NCBI GenBank assembly: GCA_907165275.2
Contig: OU015655.1
Coordinates: forward strand, 6,336,501-6,400,500
DNA: 64,000 bases
Direction of reading: 5' to 3'
DNA from: Zygaena filipendulae
Taxonomy: Eukaryota > Arthropoda > Insecta > Lepidoptera > Zygaenidae
This document shows positions 10,333-21,431 of this stretch, piece after piece. The translations under genes were made by a program, and so were the position numbers. How positions within the stretch are numbered: position 1 is the first letter of the stretch; each line of letters starts with the position of its first letter. Below the pieces are notes generated by a model, which saw only the letters and a program-made list of their open reading frames with translations, did not search any database and had not been told where the DNA came from.

Positions 10333-11376
10333 TCACATTTGCAAATTGGGTATACGAGTAAATGTGCACGGATAATAATTTGTTTTATAACCGCATTCCA
10401 TTTTTAGATAACGTTTCTCACCTTTTGGTACGTGTAGACAATATTGATCAGTGTTCCTGCAAGCCATCGCTTGCTTTGATTGTGGTTTAGGTCCAGAACA
10501 ATAGCATGGATCATCTGGATCTTGACATGGCATACTATCATAAGTATCATGAGCTGTAAGAAAAATCATAAAGTAATTATTATAAGTACCTACTGGTGTG
10601 TAAAATTCTACTCTTATCTTTTAAATAAATGAATTTATTAATATTATGATCATACTTGTAGGGCAAACGCCAAATCCGCCACCTCCAGAAGGTCCACCCA
10701 TTCCCCCACTGACGCCCCCAGCGCCTAATCTAGCGGCGCCGCACGCACAAGGATCATCTTTGGTCTGAAAGTCTTTTTGAGGGTTGCACGATCGGTCTAC
10801 AATTGTGGAGCCACCTCCTGTCGCTCCTAAATTTGGAGGACCACCTCCACCCTGAAATCTAGTAATAATTAACTTGCCAAAACAAGAAATTCTTAAAAAC
10901 ATCACAACTTCACCAGACTCTGCTCCATCGGGTCCAACGATACGAAACGAATCTTTCAGAGCTTGATAACTGACGCTAGTTGGGTCTTCAAGAAACTTCT
11001 TTCGAGCTTGCACGAATTCTTTGGTCATGTCAATTGTAGCTTCTCCCATTATAATTTTGGTTGGGAGACACCCGCATGGCAGTGACTTGTAGACCGTTAT
11101 TTTTATAGGAAACTTAGACATGGCCTTGGATATATCAGCTTCTTTAAGTGAGAAAAGGCAGGATTTGCCATTATTAAAGGCCTTAACAAAAGGCCCGCCG
11201 CTCTTAGCGATACAAGCTCCAGGATCATCATCGCATATCTCAAGAGGTTCAACCGACGGACACTCTATGTTCACACAGGTTCTAAAGTCCTTATCAGAAA
11301 AGCATGGACTTTTCACAAAAACTATTTTGTCGATTAGTACTTCGAGAAGAAAGAGGCCATCGTCCTGCTTCGCCAT
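10333..11376 (-). CDS. protein with N-terminal C2-like domain and Gly/Cys-rich tail (two exons)
   Basis: Exon 1 (11376-10656) starts at ATG 11376 and ends in phase 1 at donor GTATGA. Exon 2 (10553-10333) follows TTCTTACAG and restores the frame, ending in TGA; the total is 313 residues. Residues about 5-180 look like one beta-rich globular domain: it opens G-L-F-L-L-E-V-L-I-D and closes V-V-M-F-L-R-I-S-C-F-G-K. By recall this is similar to the C2-like domain at the N-terminus of MAP10-type proteins (DUF4497), which I cannot verify. A Gly-rich linker and a Cys-rich C-terminus follow. It lies directly upstream of the paralogous cluster and shares its Cys-rich style, but not the cluster module. 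Confidence 0.6.
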
Positions 11377-11514
11377 CGCTGGATATGCCTGGGGATGGGA
11401 TTTTAAAATATTTTTCTGTTTTTTGTTACATATGTAGGTACTAAAATTTTTGACAAATTAAACAAAAGAACGACGGGTATATTTCTTCTTCTTTAAAATG
11501 TTAGCGTAACTGAC

Positions 11515-11537
11515 CAGAGAGAAGGTAATCACTACGT
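11515..11537 (+). mobile_element. tiny insertion, family P, 23 bp
   Basis: The insert begins cagagagaagg and ends tcactacgt. It lies between perfect 9-bp repeats gtaactgac (11506-11514 and 11538-11546). Confidence 0.8.
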
Positions 11538-11627
11538 GTAACTGACTTTATTACGTGGCGGCGACAGAATTAAACCTTCTTTAAATTGTTCATATTGCAA
11601 ATCCTTAGTCCTTACTATCACTACGAG

Positions 11628-11650
11628 CAGAGAGAAGGTAATCACTACGT
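11628..11650 (+). mobile_element. tiny insertion, family P, 23 bp
   Basis: The same 23-bp insert as at 11515, only 90 bp away. It is flanked by actacgag (11620-11627 and 11652-11659), with one extra t on the right. Confidence 0.75.
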
Positions 11651-11689
11651 TACTACGAGTACATAGTATAAAACAAAGTCGCTTCCCGA

Positions 11690-11865
11690 TGTCTGTCTGT
11701 CCCTATAAATGCTTAGATCATTAAAAATACGCAACGAATTTTGATGCGGTTTTGTTTTAACAGATTGATGTGATTCAAGGGGAAGATTTATACGTATAGT
11801 TTATCCTGGAATTCTCGCGGGAACTCCGAAATTACCGCGGGTGAAACTGCGGGGGACAGCTAGTG
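11690..11865 (-). repeat. decayed dispersed repeat
   Basis: Contains 'atgtctgtctgtccctata' and 'attaccgcgggtgaaactgc', the reverse-oriented 'tttcacccgcg' family. Confidence 0.6.
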
Positions 11866-12533
11866 TATTTATAAATGCGATTGTGAGTTTGTTTATTATC
11901 TATGCTTTCGCACTTCTTTCGCACCTTAACTATTCAACCGATCCTCATTATCATATCCAACCGATCCATCCTAATTCGCAAAAATTATAGTTAATTAACA
12001 TAATATTATGCAGCTTTTATTAAATTGCGTATATCTACGAAAAATATTAAATAGTTATTTGTTATACATGAGTGCAAAGTTACTTTTAACCGCGTACCTA
12101 CTCATCTTTGATAACCGAAACCTGAGCGTTAGCGAAGGAATCAAAAGAGCACAAGGTGAAAAAATTTTGCACTCGAGTGCAACACGTAACTTTTCATCCC
12201 CCCTCAGCGAGGAAATGACTAAATGCAAAATAAAACATTTACAATCACAAGATACTTTTATTTTAGTTTAGGTACCTACATATTATTAACTACAACATTA
12301 TGATAGGTAAGTATTACAGAAAAATATTTATATTATGTATTACAAATAATACTTAGGTAGACCTACAACCTCAAGCGGATAAAAACGGCTTTTGCGCTCA
12401 GATATCGAATACCAAAAATACCATTTCCGAGGTGGGGGGATGAAATAGTACATTGTTATCCTCGGGAGAAAGACTTATTTAGTCCCTCGATCTATTGGCT
12501 ATCGATCGCTACGCTCGGGCGCCAAACCCCGTC

Positions 12534-13099
12534 TCGGGACTAAATAAGTCTTTCTCCCGAGGATAACATTGTGCTTTTCATTACGAATGCAAGGAAAGTC
12601 AAAATAAAAATAGGAATTAGCTAAAGAAAAAAATGAGTGAATTTTATTTTACATAAATCAACCATTAGGTGTGCTACTGGCCAGTAAGTATGCCCCCTAT
12701 GACATAAAAAAAAAACTTGAGTTTCTGCGGTACCCAGCTGTCAGTTGAAAGCGATTCTTTCCGAAAGTAGGTCTGAAGTTGCCTGAGAATGATATTTTTC
12801 ATTACTCATACTCGGAAAGTAGGTCTGAAGTTGCCTGAGAAGCGGGTTGAAAGTAACCCTTTTCAGCCCTAGGGAGAATCGCTTTCAACTGACAGCTGGA
12901 TACTGCAGAAACTCAAGTTTTTTTTTATGTCATAGGGGGCATACTTACTGGCCAGTAGCACACCTAATGGTTGATTTATGTAAAATAAAATTCACCCATT
13001 TTTTTCTTTAGCTAATTCCTATTTTTATTTTGACTTTCCTTGCATTCGTAATGAAAAGCACAGTGTTATCCTCGGGAGAAAGACTTATTTAGTCCCTCG
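12534..13099. repeat. fold-back element with ~224-bp inverted arms
   Basis: 12534-12757 and 12877-13099 are near-perfect inverted copies (arms include 'gtgctactggccagtaagta' and its complement). The 120-bp loop contains a direct repeat 'gtaggtctgaagttgcctga' at about 12766 and 12818. A third copy of the arm end occurs at 12455-12510, facing 12525-12575. This is a non-autonomous palindromic transposon or a MITE derivative. No coding sequence is visible. Confidence 0.8.
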
Positions 13100-13304
13100 A
13101 TCTATTGGCGCCTCGATATAAGTTACTTTCACCCCTAGGACACCGATGTACTATTATTTCTTTGCTTAATAACTTCTTCCCTGCATGAGATTCAGTTTTG
13201 CTGTCATATAATTTATTTTTTATTTTTTAAATAACAAAATATTATGTCTAGAATTAAACACTTCAAACGGAACCGCCCATTCTCATTTCTTATTACATCA
13301 TACT

Positions 13305-13500
13305 AGCTTGCCCCACGGTTTCACTCGCGTGAGTTTTGGGATCAAGAACATTTGCGGACACAGGCAGAACAACCCGCCAAAGTTGCATTTCAATCGGACC
13401 AATGGTTTCGAAACGCATAGAGGACAGACATACGTTTGTATGTCTGTTTTTCTACGTAAGAACAGATGGCGCTACACACAACGAGCGAAGCTCGGTGACC
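13305..13500 (+). repeat. decayed dispersed repeat
   Basis: Starts 'cttgccccacggtttcactcgcgtg' and runs to 'aacgagcgaagctcggtgaccca'. The latter string also occurs, in reverse complement, at 45411-45440. Confidence 0.6.
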
Positions 13501-13563
13501 CAGATATTAAGGTTATTGAAAAGTTTATTAAAACATAATTATCTACAGGGTGGTTACAACAAT

Positions 13564-16500
13564 TTATTTAGAAAATTTCCGTAAAATACACTCGTATTTA
13601 ACTGTAGGATAATTCTCATTGTACCACTTGCATGCCTCGTGCTGGAAAGGACGGCCCACTCTGAAACACAATTTTCATATGACTGAGATTATGGTTTTTG
13701 AAGTAGGTAGATAGGTACTTACATAAAAACCTTGTTTTATGATTTTAGGCGCAACTTTTATTTACGCTTGCAAGTAATATTTTTCATGTACTTATTAAGT
13801 TGTTGCACTTTTTTATTTATTTAAAAAAATATTTCATTGACGCGACGCTTTACGTAGGTATCTGGAGACATAGGACTCTCGTGAGCAACACGACGTTTAC
13901 CACTTGAGTTTCAGTAACAAAAAACGCTATTAGAATTGGCTACTTGACAATTTTTTTTTTTGGTCCGTCGTGTAGATTAGTAAAAAATATTGGACGTACG
14001 TAATAAAAAAATAACGACGATACAATGAGTTAAAATTTCGCGTGACGTCACAACCCGGTGCAGTTTGTACGGGGCTTATACTGGATAATGACGTCACGAG
14101 TCCCCCACCCAAACTTTAATGCGCCTTATCTATGTTTATTTTCATTGATTGGAAAAATCAAAAAATACCTACGTGTTTATTATTTTTTCATTTTCTAACT
14201 GACGGACTAATTAGAATTTTGATTTTCATACCCTGGAAAATACTTAATTAAACGTTTTTTTGGATTTTCAGTGCACTCGTAAAACTCGTACCTAACAGGG
14301 CCCTTATTCACAATAACGCGTCGCGTTAAGATAAGGCGCCACTTAAATTGCTTTTCCCTCGTGTTCAAATAAGTTTCACTTAAACAAAATACATTTTTAC
14401 AATGTTTCTTTTATCATAAAGAATATAAATTTCCTATATATTTTTGCATTTGGAATGTTTGGAATTGTGTTTTTGGGACGCGCGTTATGGGCAAGGAATG
14501 TTGTTGGTCATAGTGAATAAGGGCCTAAGTATTCTCATTTCTCGTTATCGTTACCTCGATCCGTAGTGACACAGTGACCAGTAGGCCGCGAGTATTAACC
14601 CTTTATGGCGCAAGGTCATTATTTATATTAAGTTTACACAAACTAGGTTGCAAATAGGGATTTATTAGGGGAAGGAGGGGCATGATGGGGTAGCTAAGGG
14701 AAATAACAAAAATACAGCATAATCACTGTGTTTATTACTCTTATAAAATTATAACACGTTAGTTCATTAATCTAACTATGATTTGGTACAGTCTTTGAAG
14801 TATCAACTTATCACATTTTTTAATAATTAATCATTAATAAGAACATTATGAAAAACCATCTTGCCCCATACTATGGGGTATGATGGGGTAGTGAAATTGG
14901 GGCAAAATGGGGAAGGCTAATCATTCTCATAAAACAAACAAATGTGTATTTCCTTCCGATCTTCATTGTCCACGCCTTTTGTCTTTCCATTTTTAACTGC
15001 CAATTGATATGGTAGACGTTCCAGTTCATTAGTTATTAGTCCAAAAAGATGGTTTTCCATATATTTCAGATATTCTTCTATTTCGTCTTCTTCATCAGGT
15101 GTAAATGTATTTTTTTTCGAGATTAAAAGGTAAACTAATAGTAACTTCACCACTTTCCTTCAGTTTCTTATCATATTGCTCTAAAGTAGTCTGAGCCACA
15201 TTATATGCAGAAGTAATTTTTTGTATCCCATCTCTTTGCTTAAAACTTTACCAATAGCTGTTTTAATAGCATCTTTCGACAACTCTCCTCTTTTGGTTTT
15301 TTTCTTGTAAGTACTTACCATGATTTAACCTAAAAGAAAATTAACCAATGTTATTTATTTTGAAATTTAAATGAACCCAGACCCACAACCCCATTTTGCC
15401 CCAATGCCCTATCATGCCCCACACCAAATACCCCATCTTGCCTCAAAAGGTAAATTTGAACAAAAATAAATTTTACTAATAAAATGTTTAACGGATTCAT
15501 ACAAACAACATACCATATCAAAATAAACAATACTAGTAAACAAAGATCAAAAAGACATAAATGTGGTGATCATAATTACCTTAAAATAATGACGTTTGAC
15601 CTTACACAAAATTGGATCGTCAAAACGTCAAAACAGTTTTCCGTTTCGCACTCCCACTTACAATTTCTCTCGCGCTGACCGTTGGTCGAATGAGGCTTCC
15701 CATTGCCTTATTGCTTTCTATCCACAAACGTCTGGTTTCTTGTATATGTGCAGTACCCCGTCTTACCTCGAGACCCCGTCATGCCCCCCCTTCCCCTAAT
15801 GGGAAAAATAATTTAAAAAATCTCATTACAAAATAAGTATGTATTATTCCAAAAAAAACACGAGTTGCAGGAATACAACATTGGTTCATTAATGCTAATA
15901 ATGTAAAGAAAGTTATGAATTTTTTTAATTTTTTTATTTTTTTTAATTTTTTTAATTTTTTTAAAAAGCTAACCCCACATTTTTCGCAAACTGTCTACGT
16001 ATACCCTGTGCAGCCTGGAAATTTGCACCTCACTCTTTTATTTACCCAAACTGGCCAGTGCCCGTATTGGTCCAACCTCACATCTTTCGGAGGAACATGT
16101 TGAGCTGGACCGTTCTTCTTTGTAATGTGAATAAGACATTCAATATCACTTTTACGCTTTGTACGATTATATATTTGCATAATGTCTCTGATTTAGCTAC
16201 ACTAAATTCAGCAGAGTTGAGAGTTTTACTGCTACCACCCTCTGCAGCCTTTATTCTTCGGTATAAAAGCCATGAATTACACATAGTCATGTCTAAAAAA
16301 TGATAAAAAATTCGTAAACACCAACGTTTACTACGAAGTTTGATCTTATAGTGGCCCATCACAGAATCTAAAAGATCGACACCATCCACATTATGTTCTG
16401 CTACGACAAAAGGACGTTCAACAGAAATGTATTGCTTTCCAGACTTGTCCCACCTTCTTACTACAGATGTGGGATGTTTTCCAGCGAAATTGGATGCCAG

Positions 16501-19500
16501 AGTGACAATTTTGTTATCTCTCCAAGCTACTACAGCTACATCCACATTTTGGGTTTATTAGCATCTTTCTGGACAGAGTACAAAATAAGTCTGGTCTCTT
16601 ATGAGGTTGATAATATCTTCAGTAAATGAAAATGAAAATACCTCAAATGGAGTGTCTAAACTAAATATTTCTGCAGGTAACCTGTCAGATCCATTAAAAC
16701 GTAGTTGGTCATCATTTATATTCAGGCTTTTCGTTTTCCATATGATATTGGTCCTAGGTCCACGGTTAGATGTACTTTGAGCTGCTGTAGAACTAGTACT
16801 GGGAGAAACGATTGACGGATTGGACGACGAACTTGGATCCGTTGCAGTACTACTGAACTGAGTATTTATGGATGTAGCTTCTAGGGTGGTGGCTGCAGCC
16901 TGAACTTCATTTTGAAATTCAGGTTCCTTTGGGTCCTCATCAAAGCTTTTGTACTCATTCGGCCTGAAATTATATGTTGGATAGGCGACATCGTCGTCAT
17001 CAGAAAAATCTAAGCCATCTCCACTGTCTTTCCATTCTCCTAGTATTCTCTCAGGATCAATCCTGAAAAAGAAATATCCCATATTCAAATAACGGCAAAA
17101 AATCCATCACAAACGCGCAATGTTGCATTCATGCAACCAAACAAAATTAGTCCAAAAATTTAAAAAATACTTGAATTTGCAAAAAAATATTATTTATTAT
17201 GGAAATCTATCAACTTACCTTTTACTCACATCAATTTGAATAACTAAATATAAGTATTTCAACAATAAATCACTTTTCGAAAGCAAATTCAAAGAGAGGT
17301 AAACCAGTTTGTACACGTTCATCACTTCAATACCAACATAACAAAAGGTGTCGCCATCTTTAGCTGATTTGTTACTAAATCGTTATACTGTTGCCGACGT
17401 ACAATACCGAGTACAATACAATACAATACGTGGCTCCATAAAGGGTTAAGTAGGTATAGGACTAACTCATCCATCCCTTTTCTTATTTCCTCATCAGTGA
17501 GCGCGGCTGACACATCTGGATAGTAACGCCATCTTTTTTGACCAGGATCTTTGGCCCATGCCAGCTGGAAAGGGGTCAAACCCGGCGTTTTGTAATACCG
17601 GCAATCGCGGCAGTGGGAGCTGACTGGTTTCTGTGAATAGAAAATGAAGGAAACCACCTTATAGTTATTGCTTTCGTCAGTATCTACAAAACATTAAGCT
17701 TCCTTCATTGTTCTTGTACATGATAATTCTCAGATAGTTTTTCTTTTTAACCAGATCAACAAAAAAAAAACAGTTTCTTTTTGTGTGTACCTACCTACGT
17801 TAAGTAAACGATTTCTGAAAAAACAATCCACACTTTCCAATCATTATTGGTCCATAAACATCATTTGAAATATATTTAAATAATCTTGGATATGCATCAA
17901 AAAATTCTTACTTTCAACCAAACTTTGTAGGGTAAAATTACTGAAATCTATTAAAATAACTCCCTTCGTCTATAGATGGGTAGGACTACTAGAATAGGGT
18001 AGTTTCCGGGGTATGAAAATCAAAATTCTATTTAGTCCGTCAGTTAGATAATAAAAAATAATAGACCTGTATTTTTTACTTTTTCAAATTATTGAAAACA
18101 TACTAAGATAAAACGCATTGAAGTTTAGGGGGTGGGGGCTCTTTGGATTTTTCGCCCACTCCCACATAATACTTCCTCTGAAATATTTCAGGTACTATTC
18201 AAGGGGGAAAGGTTTTGCAGACCAATAGTTACATTGTGACAAAAGATTACATTGCATGTTGCTTTTGATTATTTTCACAATTTTATATCGCCTTAACCTT
18301 ATTCTCCACTTTACAAGGAGTCTGTCAAAGAGACATGAGATATTTACCTAGCTATAATTAGGTATGGATACCTAACTACCTTATCAGGACCATCTGGTTG
18401 ATTCATCCCATCACAAGCGCGCATGCGTCTATACTTGACACAGTCTACGTCGTATTGATATGAACGCGGGAACACATCCTGGTGTGCTGAGATAGACAAG
18501 GACAAAAACGATTGCGTTGTGAATTCTGATGAAGATTATAATTGTACTACATGTAGTTGAATTGTAGAATCCGCCACATTACTAAAATACTAGCTGCTTA
18601 ACCAATGCAGTTTTGTAAAACTTTGCAACGCTGTCAACAATATGTTTAGCCTAATTAGGTATCTATTGTCTTTTGCGTAAAGCATTAAACGACGGTGTTT
18701 AAAAAGACGAGAATATCTGAATGTGTAACGGAGTTGATAGGATTTTTTCATCATATCTGTTCGAAGATAGTATTATATTATCTGTGACATCGCAGACTCC
18801 TCGATAGGCTTGAAATAGGAAATAGAATTTTGTAGTTACCCTCTAATTTCTAAATATCATAATAAAATTTGGTTTATTAGAATAAATTGTTTATAATAAT
18901 ATGTTAAGTTTATATTATTCTTGATATGTTACTGATCTCAGCAAGATCATGATTTATAACAATTTCCTTACGGTAGGTATTTATAAAAAGCAGAAACATA
19001 AAACTTATTGCGAGTGGCATCAGCGCACCATTGAACAGCACAGGCAACAGTCGCACCACTTAGTTCTATAGGTATATTAAATAAAAAAGCCAAAATTAAT
19101 GACTCACAACATTATATTATGTGGTTAATACAAATTACAATCTAATCCTTACGCTGTCGGACCGTCTCCGTGGTCATCTCGTACTCATAATACGCATCAG
19201 TAAGTGCGTACGCGTTGGCGCCTGGCTTGTCGACCCAGAATGCCTTGTCTCTTTGCACCATATTATCAATCACAGCTTCGGGTAACTCATCCACTGTTGG
19301 TCTACCATTAAACGTTAATCAGTTAATAACAACAAATAAGTAGGTAGGTACTATTTCACTGACGAACTTTTATGCTACTGCTACACCTGCGTGTTAACGC
19401 GTAAATTAGTGCGCTAATTAAGGCATTACGTAGATGTGGCCAACATTTTAGCGGGTTAACTTACTAACGGCATTACTAATGACGTTAAACGTTAAGCGAT

Positions 19501-21431
19501 AGCTCGGGTGTCGGTTTTTTGGACACATCAAAGGGTTTTAGCGCGTTATTTAGCGCAGTAAGCGGTGTTGGCTACTACATTAACGCCTTCTCATTCTGCG
19601 TGGCGCATGCGCGGAGCAAGACCGTACTTACTTTGTTTTGGCGGGAACAATAAAAATACGACAATGGAATGGTCTAAAATTACAGCTGCTTCTACCTCCA
19701 TTGCAAAAAAACAGCTGTTTGAAGCTTCGACCTCAATTTTGTGTTAACGCGTTATTTCACTAGAAATTAACGCTTAACGGCACGTTGCAAACTAAATGTA
19801 GCCATCACGTATTTTAATGCCTTAATTAACGTAGTTGGACATTAACATCAACGGTAACGTTAACGCAGGTGGAGCAGTAGCATTAGCTTTGCGATAGGAA
19901 ACTTCATTGCAGAGGTGCGTGAATTGTACCAAGATCTAATACAATTATGGCAATTATCAACAACTTACTTATATTTTTATCCTCACAAAACAATCTTTGC
20001 GTTGATCATTAAAAACGATCTTTATAACGTTCGGCTGCCCTTCAGTAAAACAAAGTACCTAATTGCAGATGAATAAACTTTATATAGGTAACAGGAGAAG
20101 CAAAAAACCGGAAATCGCTTTAATAAAAACAAATCTTTCATAGTTTAACTATTTTCTTAATTTTAACTTCTCTAAGACTAAAGCCTTAACAAAATATTTT
20201 TTATTTATTATTATTTATTATTTAAGACTTAAGCCTTTTTGATGGTTGTGGGTAGCAAAGTCCGTAATGCATGAAAGAAGGCAAGGATACAAAAAAACTC
20301 ATTTCGAAAAAAATTGTTTACCTACTCCGTAGAGCAGCCGCGTTGTTGATCATCATTGAGTAAATACCTTTTAATGATACTTCACCTACTACCAGTAGGT
20401 AAATAAGTGGGAAATGATAGACGCACAGATGATATAGGTAGGTACTTAGGTACCTGGAATAGATTACTACGTAACCCAAGTGTTTGAAGTTACTTAGCAC
20501 TTTTTTCCTTGTAGTTAATTGCAACCTCAGACGAAATAAAAAGATTGCAACTTGAAACAAACGCGTTCTGTGTTGGCTCGCTTTACCATGTTTCCAAAAT
20601 ATACCTAGTAGGTAGAATTTGTAATAGGTACCTACATTTCAGTATTTACATTACAAATACAAAAATTTGCCTTCTTTTCTGATCCTCATCTTTATCTTCA
20701 CTAAAACGTGCAAACGATATATAAATATGCTATTTCCCATAAAGTTACTTTTGGACTACTTATACATTCTTTCACGTCCATGGTAATTTTGGTATTCGAC
20801 AAGGTTTTTGAGAAAACCGTTAGTGAAGAGTGAAACTCGCGTTCTAAATACCCACTAATAAGTGTAGGTACCTACCTACAATACTTGACTGAGATCGCGA
20901 ATTTGTGACTTTTTCACAATTTAAGTAAATTTTATCTGAACATTCTGAACATACCTCGGAGGTACTTCAACCAGCTCTCTGGTGAGTGGTTGAAGAAATT
21001 TCCCGATGGTTCGCTGAGTTAAGCATGGAGCCCGACCCGGCGTCAATGCCTCATCAGTTAGCACCGTCAAAGGGACTTTGTCCAACGCATACCTTGGATA
21101 GTATAAAGGCAGTTTTAAATAGCCTTACATATTATAAGACAAAGTCCTCCGCCACGTCTGTCTGTTCGCTATAAATTTAAATACTATTGAACGGATTTTC
21201 ATGCGGTTTTCACCCTTATCTATTGTTAAGAGTGATTCAAGAAGAAGATTTATAGGTACGTATATTTTATCCTGTAATTCCCGCGGGAACTCTGAACTTT
21301 TGTATTTAACACGTGTAGAGTAAAGTCGTATCTTACTTGTTAGGATCATATCCACCGAATTTCGGTACATTACTGTGCGGGTCGCCAGGGTGAGGTTTGT
21401 TCTCTACATCATTCATGTTACTCATTTTCAT
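13564..21431 (-). CDS. unrecognised 249-residue protein, six exons
   Basis: Exons: 21431-21337, 21092-20955, 19301-19153, 18486-18380, 17630-17467 and 13660-13564. All junctions have GT/AG, and the phases agree throughout (split codons K, R, P, none, E). The start is ATG 21431; the stop TAA at 13564 overlaps AATAAA. The protein is Pro/Tyr/Asp-rich, with no signal peptide or membrane helix and about eight scattered cysteines. Visible strings include V-P-K-F-G-G-Y-D-P early, A-L-T-D-A-Y-Y-E-Y-E in exon 3 and C-K-W-Y-N-E-N-Y-P near the end. I do not recognise the family. Exon 5 can be read on past its donor (GTTAGT), but only the spliced form keeps frame with exon 6. Introns 2 and 5 carry transposons. 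Confidence 0.75.
14105..14250 (-). repeat. MITE-like repeat, reverse copy
   Basis: Ends with 'gaattttgattttcatacc' near 14231, the complement of the string opening the copies at 18012-18160, 31795-31995 (duplicated at 40300-40500) and 44359. Confidence 0.6.
14302..14525. mobile_element. short TIR element (MITE)
   Basis: Begins 'gggcccttattcac' and ends 'gtgaataagggcc', inverted termini about 220 bp apart. It holds no coding sequence. A fragment with the same end lies at 42576-42665. Confidence 0.7.
14668..15796 (-). mobile_element. pogo/Tigger-like element nested in the piggyBac element
   Basis: Inverted termini begin ggggaagg and end ccttcccc, bounded by TA (14666-14667 and 15797-15798). 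Subterminal motifs of the type 'ccccatcttgcc' and 'catgatggggta' repeat several times near both ends. The interior holds a decayed transposase start on the minus strand. Confidence 0.75.
14917..15321 (-). pseudogene. broken pogo-type transposase N-terminus
   Basis: ATG at 15321 opens a basic stretch (K-K-K-T-K-R-G). A frameshift is then needed to read the helix-turn-helix (Y-N-V-A-Q-T-T-L), and another to reach F-T-P-D-E-E-D-E-I-E-E-Y-L, which resembles the segment after the psq-type helix in pogo transposases. No DDE domain is present, so it cannot encode a working enzyme. Confidence 0.6.
16078..17088 (-). pseudogene. piggyBac transposase with central catalytic region deleted
   Basis: 17088-16558 encodes the acidic, Ser-rich N-terminal part (D-P-E-R-I-L, then runs of D/S/T) up to the start of the transposase domain. 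16545-16078 encodes the C-terminal part, with V-V-A-W-R-D-N-K, N-V-D-G-V-D-L-L-D and W-C-L-R-I-F-Y-H-F-L-D. Only 12 bp and a stop separate the two, so roughly half of a normal piggyBac transposase, including most of the DDD core, is gone. A splice acceptor near 17060 may precede the first piece. Confidence 0.8.
17985..18160 (+). repeat. MITE-like repeat
   Basis: Contains 'tatgaaaatcaaaattctat', 'ttagtccgtca' and 'aagataaaacgcattgaagt'. The same order occurs at 31795-31995 and, reversed, at 14105-14250. It lies in intron 4 region of the 249-residue gene. Confidence 0.6.
19373..19882. mobile_element. TIR element of about 510 bp with TTA duplication
   Basis: The inverted ends are 'tgctactgctacacctgcg' and its near complement at 19863-19882, bordered by TTA on both sides (19370-19372 and 19883-19885). 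A 3-bp TWA duplication suggests the PIF/Harbinger superfamily. The interior carries many 'gttaacg' repeats and no transposase. It lies in intron 2 of the 249-residue gene. Confidence 0.7.
21130..21320 (-). repeat. decayed dispersed repeat in intron 1
   Basis: Reverse 'tttcacccgcg' family: 'gacaaagtcctccgccacgt', 'gaacggattttcatgcggttt', 'attcccgcgggaactc'. Confidence 0.65.

Larger units (their letters stand above)
14599..17445 (-). mobile_element. piggyBac-like DNA transposon (defective)
   Basis: The ends are ccctttatgg and its complement ccataaaggg, bordered on each side by TTAA (14595-14598 and 17446-17449), the target-site signature of piggyBac elements. Inside, on the minus strand, are two pieces of a piggyBac-family transposase. 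It lies in intron 5 of the host gene at 13564-21431, just 21 bp beyond the exon 5 donor, and carries a pogo-like element at 14668-15796. Confidence 0.85.

Noticed and set aside
17322..17657. 111-codon minus frame as an independent gene
   Set aside because: The first part is exon 5 of the 249-residue gene; the rest runs through the donor and into the end of the piggyBac element.
19147..19301. Exon 3 of the 249-residue gene as a terminal exon ending in TAG
   Set aside because: A strong donor (CAGC|GTAAGG) precedes the stop, and the next exon continues in the correct phase.
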